Shown: piece by piece, positions 35,035 to 47,228 of the stretch
Numbering within the stretch: position 1 is the stretch's first letter
Layout of the letters: the number at the start of each line of letters is the position of its first letter
Assembly: GCF_954871325.1 (NCBI RefSeq)
Contig: NC_088775.1
Location: forward strand, 47,035,561-47,099,560
Origin: Gordionus sp. m RMFG-2023
Taxonomy: Eukaryota; Nematomorpha; Gordioida; Chordodea; Parachordodidae
DNA: 64,000 bases
Direction of reading: 5' to 3'
Position numbers and translations under genes: made by a program
The notes under the pieces: model-generated
The model's input: the letters and a program-made list of their open reading frames with translations, nothing else
Told to the model about the DNA's origin: nothing
The model's database searches: none

Positions 35035-35215
35035 CATCATATATTTTTGGAGTTAAGTATTCTTGAGAGTTTTCCTGTCACAAGTATATCTTTTATATTT
35101 TGTTGTCCATATGTAACACCAACATTTATTAACTCTTTACCTAGCTTGTAAAATCGTTCACTTTCTGTTGCATTTAAAGATCGAAGATCTTTACAAATAA
35201 TATATAACTGACTTT
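35035..35215 (-). CDS. Unrecognised exon-like reading frame
   Basis: On the minus strand, after a pyrimidine-rich TTTTACAG acceptor, an open frame of about 60 codons reads KSQLYIICKDLRSLNATESE, then RFYKLGKELINVGVTYGQ..., ending at a TGA (35037-35039). The composition (mixed, not AT-driven low complexity) is more protein-like than chance frames nearby. I do not recognise the family. It could be the last exon of a host gene or of an old transposon. No neighbouring exon was found. Confidence 0.35.
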
Positions 35216-35228
35216 TCTGTAAAAGCAA

Positions 35229-35829
35229 AATTTAGCAAAAAGTCTCGCGATAAAACACCTAAACATAAATAGAAAATAGAACTAACGAAATAATACCGGA
35301 TGTTGTTTATAAAATGAGGAAGATTTTTTGTTTTCAAAAATTATTTTTTTTCAAAAAAATAGAAAATATATATTATAATTATAAATTGCAAATTTATATT
35401 TGAAAAAAAACAATTATAAAAATTAAAACTCCACACGGGAAATTTATTTTCACGACCGGGAAAAATTTTGGGAAGGCCTCTAACGTCCAATCACGCCTTA
35501 TAATTTAAATTTTATTCACATTCACACCGTGACCCACCGTGACACGATGGGTCACGCGTAATTCCACGGCTGGCGCCCACCTATATAATCAACTGTATCA
35601 TTATTTTTAAATTTTATTATTATACCTATTCCTATAAATATTTTCAAGGTCCAAATAAGTATAAGAGATTTATTTATAAAAAGTAAGTAATTAGACAGAT
35701 AGTTTATAATCCTTTATTATATACAGTTGTTTATAAAATATTAAATAAAATGCCACTTTTATAGACGTATTTGTCAGATATATAATATATTACAGTTAAT
35801 ATTATAATGAATTTTACTAATAAATACTT
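35229..35829. other. Non-coding DNA; left half of a repeat split by the next element
   Basis: 35600-35829 matches 32640-32780 (words such as AAGTAAGTA...GACA and CCACTTTTATAGAC). It continues at 40177-40290 after the element 35830-40168, i.e. an older family-B-like repeat disrupted by the insertion. 35420-35590 is a GC-richer patch with CCACGGCTGG-like words and no gene. Confidence 0.5.
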
Positions 35830-36971
35830 CAGGGGCGTCGCTAGCCTTTACAATCTCAGGGGGCTCAACTAAGAAATTTCTATGGGGGGCGCCCTCTTTT
35901 GCCCGGGCTTCGGCAGGGTTTTATATTAATATATTATACTTTATTAAAATTTATAAAATAATACAATACAAGACATTTCTAAAAATAATATTTTTTAATA
36001 CAAAATCTATTTATTATGGTATAAAATATTTTCGATTGTTGATATAAAAAAATTTTGCGTCTAAAGAATTATAAATGATAAAAAAGGTTAATTAATTCAT
36101 ATATATGCCTCTATTGATAATGGTTTTAGAAAACTACATAATATAATATAATATTAGCAACTTACATTGTCAAAAGGTCATGAAACTAATAAAACTCTCT
36201 ATTACCATTTTAGACAATAGAATGGACTAATAAGAAAAAAATTATAGACCTTACCAAATCAAGAATTCTTGAAGAAGAGAATATAAACAACCAATCCAAA
36301 TCATAAGACTATATGGTGGTTAGAGCTTCCTCTTAGTTGACATGATGGAAGCTAGATAAGTAATCGAGAAATTTTTGTATGATATTAAATTTCTAAAAGA
36401 TTATCTTCCATTTTTAATGATATATAAACGACTACACAGTTGACCATTATTGCTTATCTAAAATATGAGATCATATGCTCTCAGCCACTGTAGTAATAAT
36501 CTTAAATACATAGCCACACAAGATGCTGGATAATTTGCAGTCCTAGCCATGACACTCACGATGGTAACCAGAGTTGGGCAGTACCGCGAATACTTGTATC
36601 TAAGATAAAAGATCCTTTTGTATCTGGTACTCAGTATCTTATTGACATATTTAAGAAGACACTAGTATCTGTATCTAAGATCCTTTATTTTGAAAAGAAT
36701 CTTGTATCTTTTTCATTTTCTTTAAAAAGATACAGATACAGATTCTTTTTAATATTCATGTTTAAAACATTTACATATCACACAATGTAACTTTATTTTC
36801 TTCGTGAATCTTGTATTATTTTCTTTATTTTTTCCCGCTATATTTTAAATATATTGATAACCAAAATTAGTTGGAAGTTTTATAGGTCACAAAGATTGAT
36901 TTAAAAATAACAACACCAAAACTAAATAAGATAAGGATATATTTTATATGTAATATTTTTTAATTTGTAGA

Positions 36972-37172
36972 ATGTTTAACATTCATAGTAGTGAAGATGA
37001 AATTATGGAGATAGGTTCTCCTGAATCAAATCCGAATCTTAAATTTCTAGATGAAAAATTTTATAAGGTAATTCATTTGAAAAAGAACAAGGTACAAGCT
37101 GAATGTCAAAATTGCACAAGTAAAAAAGTTATTACAGGTTCAACAAACTCATCTACAAACTTTGTTAATTAA
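36972..37172 (+). pseudogene. BED zinc-finger N-terminal fragment of a hAT transposase
   Basis: The frame MFNIHSSEDEIMEI... runs into VQAECQNCTSKKVITGS and NSSTNFVN, the C-x2-C and following G-S-x(n)-N-F part of a BED-type finger; the closing histidine pair is missing because the frame stops after FVN. The rest of the transposase (core and dimerisation region) is deleted. In intact elements the finger binds the terminal repeats. Confidence 0.7.
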
Positions 37173-37317
37173 ACATATTAAAGTATATTATACATTTTTA
37201 TTTTATAATTATTAACATAATAATACCTATACTTAAGTCGCTCTTAGATAATTGTTATTAAAATTTTTTATAGAAGATGGTTGAATATCAAATTAAAATC
37301 ATTGGATATATATTTTT

Positions 37318-37934
37318 TAGGGATGTATCGATACCACTTTTTTGGAGGCCGATCCGATATTCCCGATATTAAATTGATATCGGTCGATTACCGATCCGAT
37401 ATCATATCTAATTTTGTATTCTGTAAAGATACCAATGGTTTTCATTAATAATATACTTTTTATTAGTATAACGTCTATAATTTAACTATACCATAACTTA
37501 TGTCATTTAAATATATTATAATGATCAGTTATAGTTTATAATCCCTTTTATATAATAAGTAAGTAATAACATTTCACTTTTATATAATAAGTAACATTAA
37601 TCTATATATATACATAATAAGTAATAACAAATTATATTATGATGATTCTGAAGAAAATTTCGCACACTATAACAGAATGCGCAAAAAAATAACAATATGG
37701 CAGAATGTTTATTAATTATTTATTATTATTAAAAAAATATACATAAAAATGGATTTCGATTATATTTATAAAAATAAATGATCTTAGATATAACATTTTT
37801 AAAAAATTTTATAACATTTTATTTTTGTTAAAGAAGCTATTTTATATCGGATCAAATTTATAATATTGGCCGATAAGCGATATTTTAAAGGGTGACGTCG
37901 GCCCCATCCGGTAAAAAATATCGGCACATTCCTA
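37318..37934 (+). mobile_element. Small inverted-repeat element (MITE), 617 bp
   Basis: Ends TAGGGATGTATCGATACC and GATATTTTT...ATCGGCACATTCCTA are imperfect inverted repeats; subterminal CCGATCCGATAT/ATATCGG words repeat in both halves. Flanking octamers atattttt and atatattt differ by one base, so an 8-bp target duplication is probable. Nested in 36569-38754. Confidence 0.75.
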
Positions 37935-39367
37935 ATATATTTTATATATAATTATTTTAGCAAGTTCTTATTAGAGGAAATATTTAAGCTACACTTGATA
38001 TATAACATTAGATACTTTTAAAAGGCTCTTAATAAAATAATTATAATAAAGTAGAATTTAGCTTTATTAGTTACTTTTATTTATTTATGATATAAGTAAA
38101 ATTACATTACAGCATTTATTTACAAAATTTAATCAATTTAAAATGCATTAAAGAAAATTGTTATGTATTTAATAATTATAATATAATGTTATACATTATT
38201 TTCATATTTTTTATATATAATTAATAATTTTGCAAGAAATATATAAAAAAAATTTGAAAAGAGATTTAAATGATATTTATATATATGATATTACAAAAAA
38301 TATCACAAACAAGTAATGATAAATTAAAACATTTGATTTAATTTTTTTTTTCTTATTTGCACATTTTCAACTCCCATTAAATATATTACTTTCCCTTCCC
38401 TGTTTAAGCTATTAATGGGCAAAAACTAATATTAAAATCCCTATTATAATTAATTCATTAATAAATATTTTATTAATTATTGCAAATATTCATTCTTATA
38501 TGTGTATGCTATGTTCTTCACAAATAAATAATAAAAACTGTATTTTATAAACTATTATAATTTAATTGGTAATGATAATTTAAAAGTATCTTGTATTTAA
38601 AATACTCTAATTTAGTAAAAGATACAAGTATCTTTTATCTTGTATCTTTTTGATATTTTGAAAAAGATACTAGTATCTGTATCTAAGATTCATTTTTTTT
38701 ATTAAGAATCCGTATCTGTATTAGATTTTTTTCTGGAGGACCTGCCTAACTCTGATGGTAACCCATATCAGAATTTATTCTGTTAGATAAATTGATAAAA
38801 CAAAAACACTAAAAACCTTTAAAAGAAATTATGCAGATATATTGAAGCCTTGAGTTATTTACACGGCAAAAATTCCATATTAGAAATGAAACATTTTGTA
38901 ACTACAAAATAAGAACCAGAGTGATATCATGAAAGCAATTAAGATTTTATATATTATTGTCGCACCATCTCTAGTTGGTATATATCTTATAATAATAGTA
39001 GTTTGTAATAATATTAAAATTATATTCGTATTAAAAATTTAACTCAAATCTATATTCCGAAGAAAAAGAAAATAGCTTACTAAAAACACATAAAAAAGAG
39101 AAGAAAATATTGTAAATTATAGATGGCGTTAAATATTTGTAAACAAATTGTTACTTATATTTATTATCAAAAGCATTTACTAGTAAAATTTTAAAAATAT
39201 TAACTGTAATATATTATATAACTGTAAGATACGTCTGTAAAAGTGGCATTTTACCTAATATTTAAAAATTTTTTATATATAATAGAGGATTATAAACTAT
39301 ATGTCTACTTACTTTTTATAAATAAATCTCTTATACTTATTTGGATTTGGACTTGAAAATAATTTTA

Positions 39368-39644
39368 GGCTGCATTCATAGTGGAGACGGATCCGATTTT
39401 TACATCCGTTCCGTCAAAAGTCAATCTCATTAAAAATGATATATATGTTCATAGTGTTCCAATACCTTCCGTCTTAAAAACGGATCCGGCAAATTTTGAC
39501 TTTTTGATCCGGCAAATCTTATAGAGCGTTATAACGTTACTTACAATTTTTTTATAGTCTATGAACATTTATATCATTTTTAATGAGTTTGACTTTTGAC
39601 GGAACGGATGTAAAAACGGATCCGTCTCCACTATGAATGCAGCC
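39368..39644 (+). mobile_element. PIF/Harbinger-like MITE, 277 bp, TTA target duplication
   Basis: The two halves are near-perfect inverted repeats beginning GGCTGCATTCATAGTGGAGA. TTA lies on each side (39365-39367, 39645-39647). A 3-bp TTA/TAA duplication with GG termini is the habit of PIF/Harbinger elements; no transposase inside. Confidence 0.75.
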
Positions 39645-40168
39645 TTAGGTAGAGACATGATAATTAAATTGAAAAATCAATAATATAGATGATTAGTGAT
39701 TTTGAACTAGGCTAAAATATTAAATTATTAATTTTCAATTAATAAATGATTATATTTATTTAATTAGGGTTATATAATAATTTAAATAATTTAAGTCAAT
39801 TAAGCTTCAACTGTTAATGCTAAATTAATATTTAGTGAGTGATATTGTTTTATTTTTAACATAGAATTTGATTGCAAGCTGACATAGTATAATTTATATG
39901 TAATAATCTAATCTAATAATTAAAATAGTATTCATTTAATAAAAATTAAGATAGTCTTATTAATTTTTTAATAAAATTAAATCTATATATTACTCAATAG
40001 AATTATAAAAGAAATTATTTAGAGAGCAATTAAAAACATATATTTTTAGCTCAAGGGGATATTAAGGAGCCATTAAAAAAATTTTTTTGCTTCAGGGGGC
40101 TATTCAAACTTTTCAGGGGGCTCGAGCCTCTGCGAACACCCTCCCCCCCCCCACTAGCGACGCCACTG

Positions 40169-42340
40169 AAATACTTTTGATAATAAATATAGTAACAATT
40201 TACATTTAAGTATTTAACGCTATCTATTTAGTTATAAATAATTTTAAAAATTAAACATTTTATTATTCATCCTACAGATGTAATGAGTTGTACAAAACTT
40301 TGAAGATTTTTGTGCAAGATCTCGCTCAAAAATTTGAGCAAGATATTTTAAGATTTTTTTTTAAAAAAAATCTTGAGCAACGATCTTCAAAGATCGTATC
40401 TTTTATTTAAAAATATTTTAGATCAACGATCTTATTTTTTAATGTTACTAGTAGATAGCCCGTCAAAAAACGTGGAATGATAATTTTCTTCTTATTTTTA
40501 TGGTATATGTTACCTGTTATTTGAAAATAATATCCAATTTTTATTCTTTTTACCCCCCCCCCCCTTTTCAAACCAGGTTCAATCCATTAAAACTAAGTGT
40601 AAATACTATGGTTTGAGTAGAATAAATTTAAAGCTTTTACTGATAATACCAATATTATTTGTTAAATATTACTGATCACTTATACCTAATATTTAGTATT
40701 AAAAAAATTCCCATGCAAATTACAAAGCCATAATAATTTTAATTCTTCCAAACCCAATGAAGGATCATAATAATTTTGGTAGTTGAGAACTGAAATAAAA
40801 TATTTAAATAAAATCAAAATCAGATTTTCATGGGTCTTGGTTTTTTGATCAGGTCAAGCCCAGGCCTGCAAAAAAATTATTTTAGGCCAATGTCTGACCC
40901 ATAATTAATAATAAAAAAAATTATCAAGCGTCCAAGCTCATAATAATTTTGAAAAATTTTCCCCAAGCCCAGCCCATTTAAAAATATTTTCCAAGCCCAG
41001 CCCAACCCATAATAATTTTATAAAAAAATTTTCTCAAACCTGGCCAACTCATAGTAATTTTTAAAAATTTTTCCCAAACCTGGAGATAAGTAAATCTCTA
41101 AAAACCATATCTATTTTTTATTCTATTTTAACCCAGCTCACTTCGACCAAAGCCAACCCATTAAGACTAAGAGTGAATACTATTTTTTGAATAAAAATAT
41201 ATTTAAATTAGCTTTGTGTTAAATATTACGCCTATGCCCAATATTAAAAAAATTTCCAAGCCAGGTCCTTGCACTTGAGAAAATTTTGTCAAACTCGCCA
41301 AAGACCTTAATAATTTTGATAGTTGAGAACTGAAATAAAATATATATATAAAGTCACAAGGAATTTAAAAATACAATCAGAATATGAAATTTGCATGGGC
41401 CTTGGTTTTTGATCAGGCCTTGCTATGTCTTCAAAAGAAATTTTCAGGCCAATTTCTACCCCATAAAATTAAAAAATCTACAGGAATCTAAGACTATAAT
41501 ATATGAAAAATGTTTCTCAAGCTATGTCCAAGTCCATAATAATGGTAAAAAATATTTCCCAAATCAAGGAAAACGAAAAATAGGTCTGATGTAAGGGGTT
41601 TATAAGAAATAAATCTGTCTAATATGTACATATTTCTTTTGCCATTTTATATGGAAATTCATGAAGATATATTAAAGTACCATACTGAATATATGTTCAT
41701 CTTAATTTTTTAAACAAACCACCACCCTTCCAAGTGATTTATTACTTAGTTACAAAATATAAAATTAAATTTAAGACACTTATTAAATTACAATAGCAAA
41801 AATAAAAAGATATGTCTTAGTTAACAATTAGTAGAAGATTAACTTCAATCATAGTTAAATTATATATAAGTAAAACAAAAAGGTTATACATTTAATCAAA
41901 AATGTTACAATAAGTTATGAATAACATACATTTTACAATTATGAAGTTATGAGAAAATATACAAAATATTCCTATCTTATGAGGTGTTATTTAAAAATTT
42001 ATATTTATTTGGGGTTATTCTAAAATTTTCCATTATTTTTATAAAATATGTTATTGAAGTATATATTTAGTAATTTTTTTATTTGTTATTCATTTGTATT
42101 TGTAATTTATAATTTAAAAATTTATTCCTGCTAATGAGAGTTTTTTGTTACCAAGGTGTGCTTTGTGCCTTCCATTATTAAAAGCCCTTAAGTAAGGATC
42201 CATCCATAATCTATTAAATATTTAAATTTTATAAAATTATATATCTTTCAATTAGGTAATTTTTATGCATAAGTAAATATTTGCATCTCTCTTATCTTTT
42301 CTGAAACCCCAATATAATGGTGTTAAATGATAAATTATAC
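40169..42340. other. Intergenic repeats: GATCTT motif array and decayed hAT subterminal repeats
   Basis: 40270-40445 is an array of AAGATC/GATCTT words beginning GAGTTGTACAAAA, matching 53415-53620. 40690-41110 and 41220-41570 are degenerate CCAAGCCCAGCCCAA...ATAATTTT repeats. 41600-42330 shows no landmark. No gene supported. Confidence 0.5.
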
Positions 42341-42909
42341 CAGTGGCGTCGCTAGAGGGGGAACGCAGGGGCCCGAGCCCCCTGAAAAATTTGAATAGCC
42401 CCCTGAAGTAAAATTTTTTTAAAAAAAAGTCTCCTTAATATCCCCTTGAACTAAAAATAAATTTTTAATTACCACAAGAACGATTTCTTTTATAATTCTA
42501 TTAAGTAATATATTAATTTTATTATTTAAAAATTAATAAGACTATATAGATATTTATTAAATAATTACTATGTTAATTATTAGATTAGATTAATACGTAT
42601 AAATTATATTTTTACTATGTCAGTTTGCAATCAAGTTTTGTATTAAAAATGGAATATCAATACCATGCATAATGTTTATATCAATTTAGCATTAATAATT
42701 GAAGTTTAATTGATTTTTATTATTTTAATTATTTTTAAACCCTAATTAAATAAATATAATCATTTATTAATTGATAATTTCAAATTTAATATTTTAATTA
42801 TCCGAGTTCAAAATCAATATTTAAACTTTAAAATGCATGTGAAAAATTCATTTTTTTTTAAAAAAACAAAACATATGGTGAGTAATTTAATACATTTTTT
42901 TAATTTTAA

Positions 42910-43481
42910 ACTATACCTTTAATGAAAGACGATTAATTGTGGTTCTAAAAGATATAAATTGTGAAAACAAAAAGGTTAAAAGAAAGACAGGTAAATTAAT
43001 TATTTATTTATAAAATAATAAAAGATAAACATGTGGGTCAATCTGTAGATATATATGAGATCCAATGTATAGATATCTTAGGATGTATTAATTTTTTAAA
43101 TATAATTAAATATCAAATTTTATATAGGCATGGAATCTGATAGCAGTAATCCATATAAAGGTAAGAGTTGTATTAGAACAAATTATTTGATGAAATATAT
43201 TTTAAAATTAATCTTATTTAGATTGCTTGGTTAATGATGAAAGAAGGATTATTGATGAGCGGACTAATGTAGAGACAGTAGAAAAGAAAAAAATGGGTAA
43301 ATTAATTTATATTTAATATAAAATATTTTATTTATATAATAGAAGTAAAACCTGTGGGTCAATCTGGTAATATACGTGTGACCCAATGTATAGATATTTA
43401 AGGATGTATTAATTTTTTAAATATAATTAAATATAAAATTTTATATAGGCATTGAATCTGATATAAGAAATCCATATAAAG
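42910..43481 (+). CDS. Tandemly repeated micro-exons, in-phase gene fragment
   Basis: Exons bounded by AG and GT: 33 nt (43128-43160, MESDSSNPYK), 75 nt (43222-43296, DCLVNDERRIIDERT, then NVETVEKKKM), 24 nt (43343-43366, EVKPVGQS) and again 33 nt (43449-43481, GIESDIRNPYK). All start and end in phase 1 and join to an open frame. Introns are 61, 46 and 82 nt. An earlier, decayed set of the 75-nt and 24-nt exons lies at about 42910-42990 and 43025-43045, so the 132-nt module was duplicated together with its introns. The array is cut at 43509 by the inserted long-arm end. No known domain. It is either a gene fragment captured by the transposon or part of the element's own lost gene. Confidence 0.55.
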
Positions 43482-43508
43482 GTATGAGTTGTATTGGAAC
43501 AAATTACT

Positions 43509-44030
43509 GGGTATGACTAAATACTGCCTTGCTAAACTGTCTTGCTAAAAAGCAATTAATCATATTCAATCATAATTTGATGAAATAATAACTTTAAAAA
43601 AAAAATTTTCAAAAACATTTTTTTTATTTTACATATAAATCAATTTTTATAAGTGAAAAATTGATATTAAATATCAAATAATTTAAAATTCTATTTTTAC
43701 TTAATATTGTTGGAAAAAAAACATATTTACTAGCTTATTACAACTTAAATTTTATTTTTCAATTACAAAATTTAACAAATTTATATCCATAGGAGGGGTA
43801 TGACTAAATACTGTCTTGCTAAAAAGCAATTAATCATAATTAATCATAATTTGATGATATAAGATCTTTTAAAAAAATTTTTCAAAAACATTTATTTTAT
43901 TTTACATTAAATATCAAATAATTTAAAATTCTATTTTTACTTAATATTATTGGAAAAAAAATATATTTACTAGCTTATTACAACTTATATTTTATTTTTC
44001 AATTACAAAATTTAACAAATTTATATTATT
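43509..44030 (+). repeat. Two direct tandem copies of the long-arm element's end
   Basis: 43509-43795 and 43796-44030 both start GGGTATGACTAAATACTG and match 22443-22720. No inverse partner closes them within this element. Confidence 0.85.
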
Positions 44031-44052
44031 AAAAAATTTTTTTAATAAATAT

Positions 44053-44165
44053 TGCGCCGCCGCCGCCAAAAATTTAGTAGGCGGCGGGAAAATCGGCGCG
44101 CCGCCGAACGCCGATAAAAAAATTTAAAAAATCCGTCGCCGTTGATTGAGACATCGGCGCACAAG
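44053..44165 (-). repeat. GC-rich end of a small hAT-like element
   Basis: A short island of CGCCGCC/GGCGGCG words in AT-rich surroundings, ending ATCGGCGCACAAGTCTAG. Read inversely it starts CTAGACTTGTGCGCCG, a hAT-type terminus with subterminal CGGCG repeats. The other end is missing. Confidence 0.45.
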
Positions 44166-44577
44166 TCTAGTTTCATGACCTTTTGTCAATGTAAGTTTTA
44201 AGATTTATATAGCCTTATGTGGTTTTTAAAAACCATTATCAATTGAGGCATATATATTAATCAACCTTTTTTATCAATTGCAATTTTAGACGCCAAATAT
44301 TTTATATCAGCGAAAATATTTTATACTGTAATAAATAGATTTTGTATTAAAAAATATTATTTTTAGAAATGTCTTGTATTGTTTTATTTATATGCCAGTT
44401 TATTTTGTATGCATAATATAATAAATGACAAAATATAAAATTCAGAAGTAATTTTCAGAGTTAGCTAATTTTACAAAAGTATAATATAGTAATATTAAAC
44501 CCGGCCGAAGGCCCGAAAATTGGTAAAAAAATTTTTAGTTGAGCCCCCTGAGATTGTAAAGGCTAGCGACGCCCCTG

Positions 44578-47228
44578 AATTATACATAAATTCAAGAATT
44601 AAAATAGTATTTATATAAATCTCTTATTCCTATTGAATTGGTACTTGATGCATTTAAAGTTCTACTGATCCCTAAATATTCAGGAATATGTATAATATTA
44701 GGTGTCTATTCAGTGCATTAAATGCATATTGTTGTTCTTCTGGACTGATATTTTTCATATAATTACATATGGAACTATGATATACTTAGATTTAGGAGGA
44801 GGAATAAAAAATGTTTGATTTTCTAACTCTTAAATAATTAAAAATTATTCATTAATATTAAAAATTTACTTTGATATAAGCTACTATTTCTGAAAATGCC
44901 ATCATTACTTTATTTTCACATCTTATTTATATAAGCTAAACTAAACAATTGTATCTTAAAATGTAATAAAGCTTTATAATTTTAAAATGAGCCAAGGAAG
45001 TTTGGAAATCCATATTTCTCAAAGTATTCTTGTGCAATTTAAAAATTTACTAAAATCTAAATTTAATTCTTTCTCAGTTGGGGATATCTCTTACGTGATA
45101 CGTGGCAAGCCGCACGTACTTGTAGGTGCAACATTTCGAAAAATGTTACTTAAACCTTTATAAGCTTTTTAAAAAGGGAGTGGGGCAGAAAAAGAACCTA
45201 TACCCGAGAACTACAGTATAATTTAATTACTTTAAGGGTGGGTGATGGCTGATTTTAAGTTTAAATTTTGTGTAGGTCATAAAGATTACTATCAATATTG
45301 AGATTTATTGTTCAAAGAATCTGTAAAATAAAGATATAATTAAATAAAAAAATTTACCTGATCAGTATGATATAGTATTATTTTTTATTAATGATTCAAC
45401 CCATACAATGCAGTACTATCACTTCAACATTTTTGCACCGGACGAGACCGCACCCAGTGTTTGTCATAATTTTAAAAATTGAAGGATATCTTTTAAAGTT
45501 TTCCATATACCATCACATACCTCTGGAATGATGATAGTTATCCATGTGAATATATTCGTCATATTATAAATCACACGGAATGGGAATTATTATTGGCTTA
45601 AAATTGCTATGAAGATTATCATTGGACAAATATTTTTTAAAAGAATACTATTGGTTAAATTTGATTGACGTTTTTTGAGGATAATAATAATAGAAGATAA
45701 GCAATGGACATTATTTGGAGGAATATATAGGTTTAAAATTGGAAATATTTATCATTTAGTGTTGAGCAAGCCACAATAATGTTCTTGTACTAATGATTGT
45801 TGCGCAGGAATATCTATCTGATTTTATTGATATGGGTAGATTAAGATTTTTCTGAATGGTAGGTTTTGGAAGTATCAGTTGTGGAATTTGGTTTGTTTTT
45901 ATTGCTTTGGGTAGATTAAGATTTGTAAAGGAAAAATTTATGATTAATTGCTTTTTAGCAATGCATTTTAGCAATGCAATATTTAGCCATACCCAAAATA
46001 ATATTTTAAAAATGGTAAGATTTATAAAAAATTTTATATTTTGAAACTTGATTTTATTGTTGCTTTTTATTTGAATTAATGATTAGTTTAATAAATTTAA
46101 ATCATTTTCTAAGAATCAAAAAAATGGAAATATGATAAGTGAATGAAAGAGATATATTATTCTTATATTGTACACAATTTTTAAATATATATTTTTTTAA
46201 TTTTTATAGATAATGTAATAAATGACTAAATGAGATAAAGAATTATGTTATAAATAATAAAATAAATAATTTGTCTGATTTTTTTAATTATAATTTATAT
46301 AAATGAAACCGATATAGTTGATGTATAAATAAAGATAAATTATGAAAAAATGAATGTAAAAGAAATTGAAACAGAAAATGTGTGCAGAATTGAATAAACC
46401 CGAGAATTAAGATAAGAGTAGGAGAAAGGGAGAAATTCTTTTTATTAGATACAGGAGCAGGGTTGTCAAGTCTCCCCCCCCCCCAAATCAGCGGGAGACT
46501 CCTGGAATAGTTGACACGCTGACATATAACTCCCGTAAAACTATCGCAATTGGAAATTTGCCGCAATTTTTAAATTTCTCCCGCACAATTTTTTTTAGCA
46601 TTTTAAAATTTTTAATATATAAATAATAATATTGAGAAACAGTAATTGACTATTTTTATATTTTTTAAAAAAATTTAAATAATTATTCAAACACATGTTT
46701 AGTTTGTAAATTTGTTTCTATCCTTATCTTTATCATGTTTTATTTTTATAATAAATCAACATCATCATTCATATTTCATCATTTTCATATGTGTTTGTAT
46801 ATCACATTATATTGCTAGGTGCTTACTTATAACGTATCACGTTTATTTAAATACTGAAATGAAATGAGTATGTCGTAATTCTTTTAAGCCGCTGAAAGTG
46901 TCCTGATTTAATGTAATAAAATATATTATGTGTTTCCAATAAGAAATTATTATATACTTTTACAAAATCGTTTATCTATTTAACTATTACAATAAATTGT
47001 AGATTAAAATCAAATCTACAATATAAAATTTATATTTATAATATATTACAAATACATAATAAGGTAATATTGTACTTATTTCAATGATAATAATCATATT
47101 TATAGTTCAATCAAATTGTGCAAGGGAGTGTGTCTACATCTATTGCAATACAAAAATAAGAAATAATACAGATTACAGTTGCGGAAATGGTATACACTTA
47201 TCACGTAGTACAACATTTACAGAACTAC
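44578..47228. other. Intergenic DNA with few landmarks
   Basis: 45947-45994 is an inverse copy of the long-arm element's terminal 50 bp (GCAATATTTAGCCATACCC). 46460-46610 has TTGTCAAGTCTCCCC and CCCGC words like a hAT end without partner. 45085-45160 has a GC-richer patch (CGTGGCAAGCCGCACGTAC). No exon, RNA gene or complete element recognised. Confidence 0.4.

Larger units (their letters stand above)
36569..38754 (+). mobile_element. hAT element relic with BED-finger fragment, perfect 8-bp TSD
   Basis: Ends CAGAGTTGGGCAGTACC and CCTGCCTAACTCTG, flanked by ATGGTAAC (36561-36568, 38755-38762). Subterminal repeats of the words GTATCT/AAGATAC are present at both ends, as in hAT elements with many transposase-binding motifs. 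The interior keeps only the N-terminal finger of a transposase and has received the insertion 37318-37934. Confidence 0.9.
35830..40168 (+). mobile_element. Family-A hAT-like element, 4.3 kb, with nested insertions, perfect 8-bp TSD
   Basis: Ends CAGGGGCGTCGCTAGCC and CACTAGCGACGCCACTG, flanked by AAATACTT (35822-35829, 40169-40176). Inside are a hAT relic (36569-38754), which itself contains 37318-37934, and a palindromic element (39368-39644). Without these the family-A sequence is about 1.9 kb, similar to the copy at 48883-50379. No family-A gene seen. Confidence 0.92.
42341..44577 (+). mobile_element. Family-A hAT-like element containing micro-exons, perfect 8-bp TSD
   Basis: Ends CAGTGGCGTCGCTAG and GGCTAGCGACGCCCCTG, flanked by AATTATAC (42333-42340, 44578-44585). 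It is in inverse orientation to 35830-40168. Inside are the micro-exon block (42910-43481), two tandem copies of the end of the long-arm element (43509-44030) and a GC-rich hAT-like end (44053-44165). Confidence 0.9.

Noticed and set aside
41391-41594. 67-codon open frame
   Set aside because: Falls in the degenerate CCAAGC-type repeats; composition follows the repeat.
45756-46044. Overlapping open frames on both strands
   Set aside because: Short, AT-driven, and part of the sequence is a transposon end (45947-45994).
46288-46566. 92-codon minus-strand frame
   Set aside because: Lies in a possible hAT end with C-runs; hydrophobic residues come from T-rich composition; no homologous block recognised.
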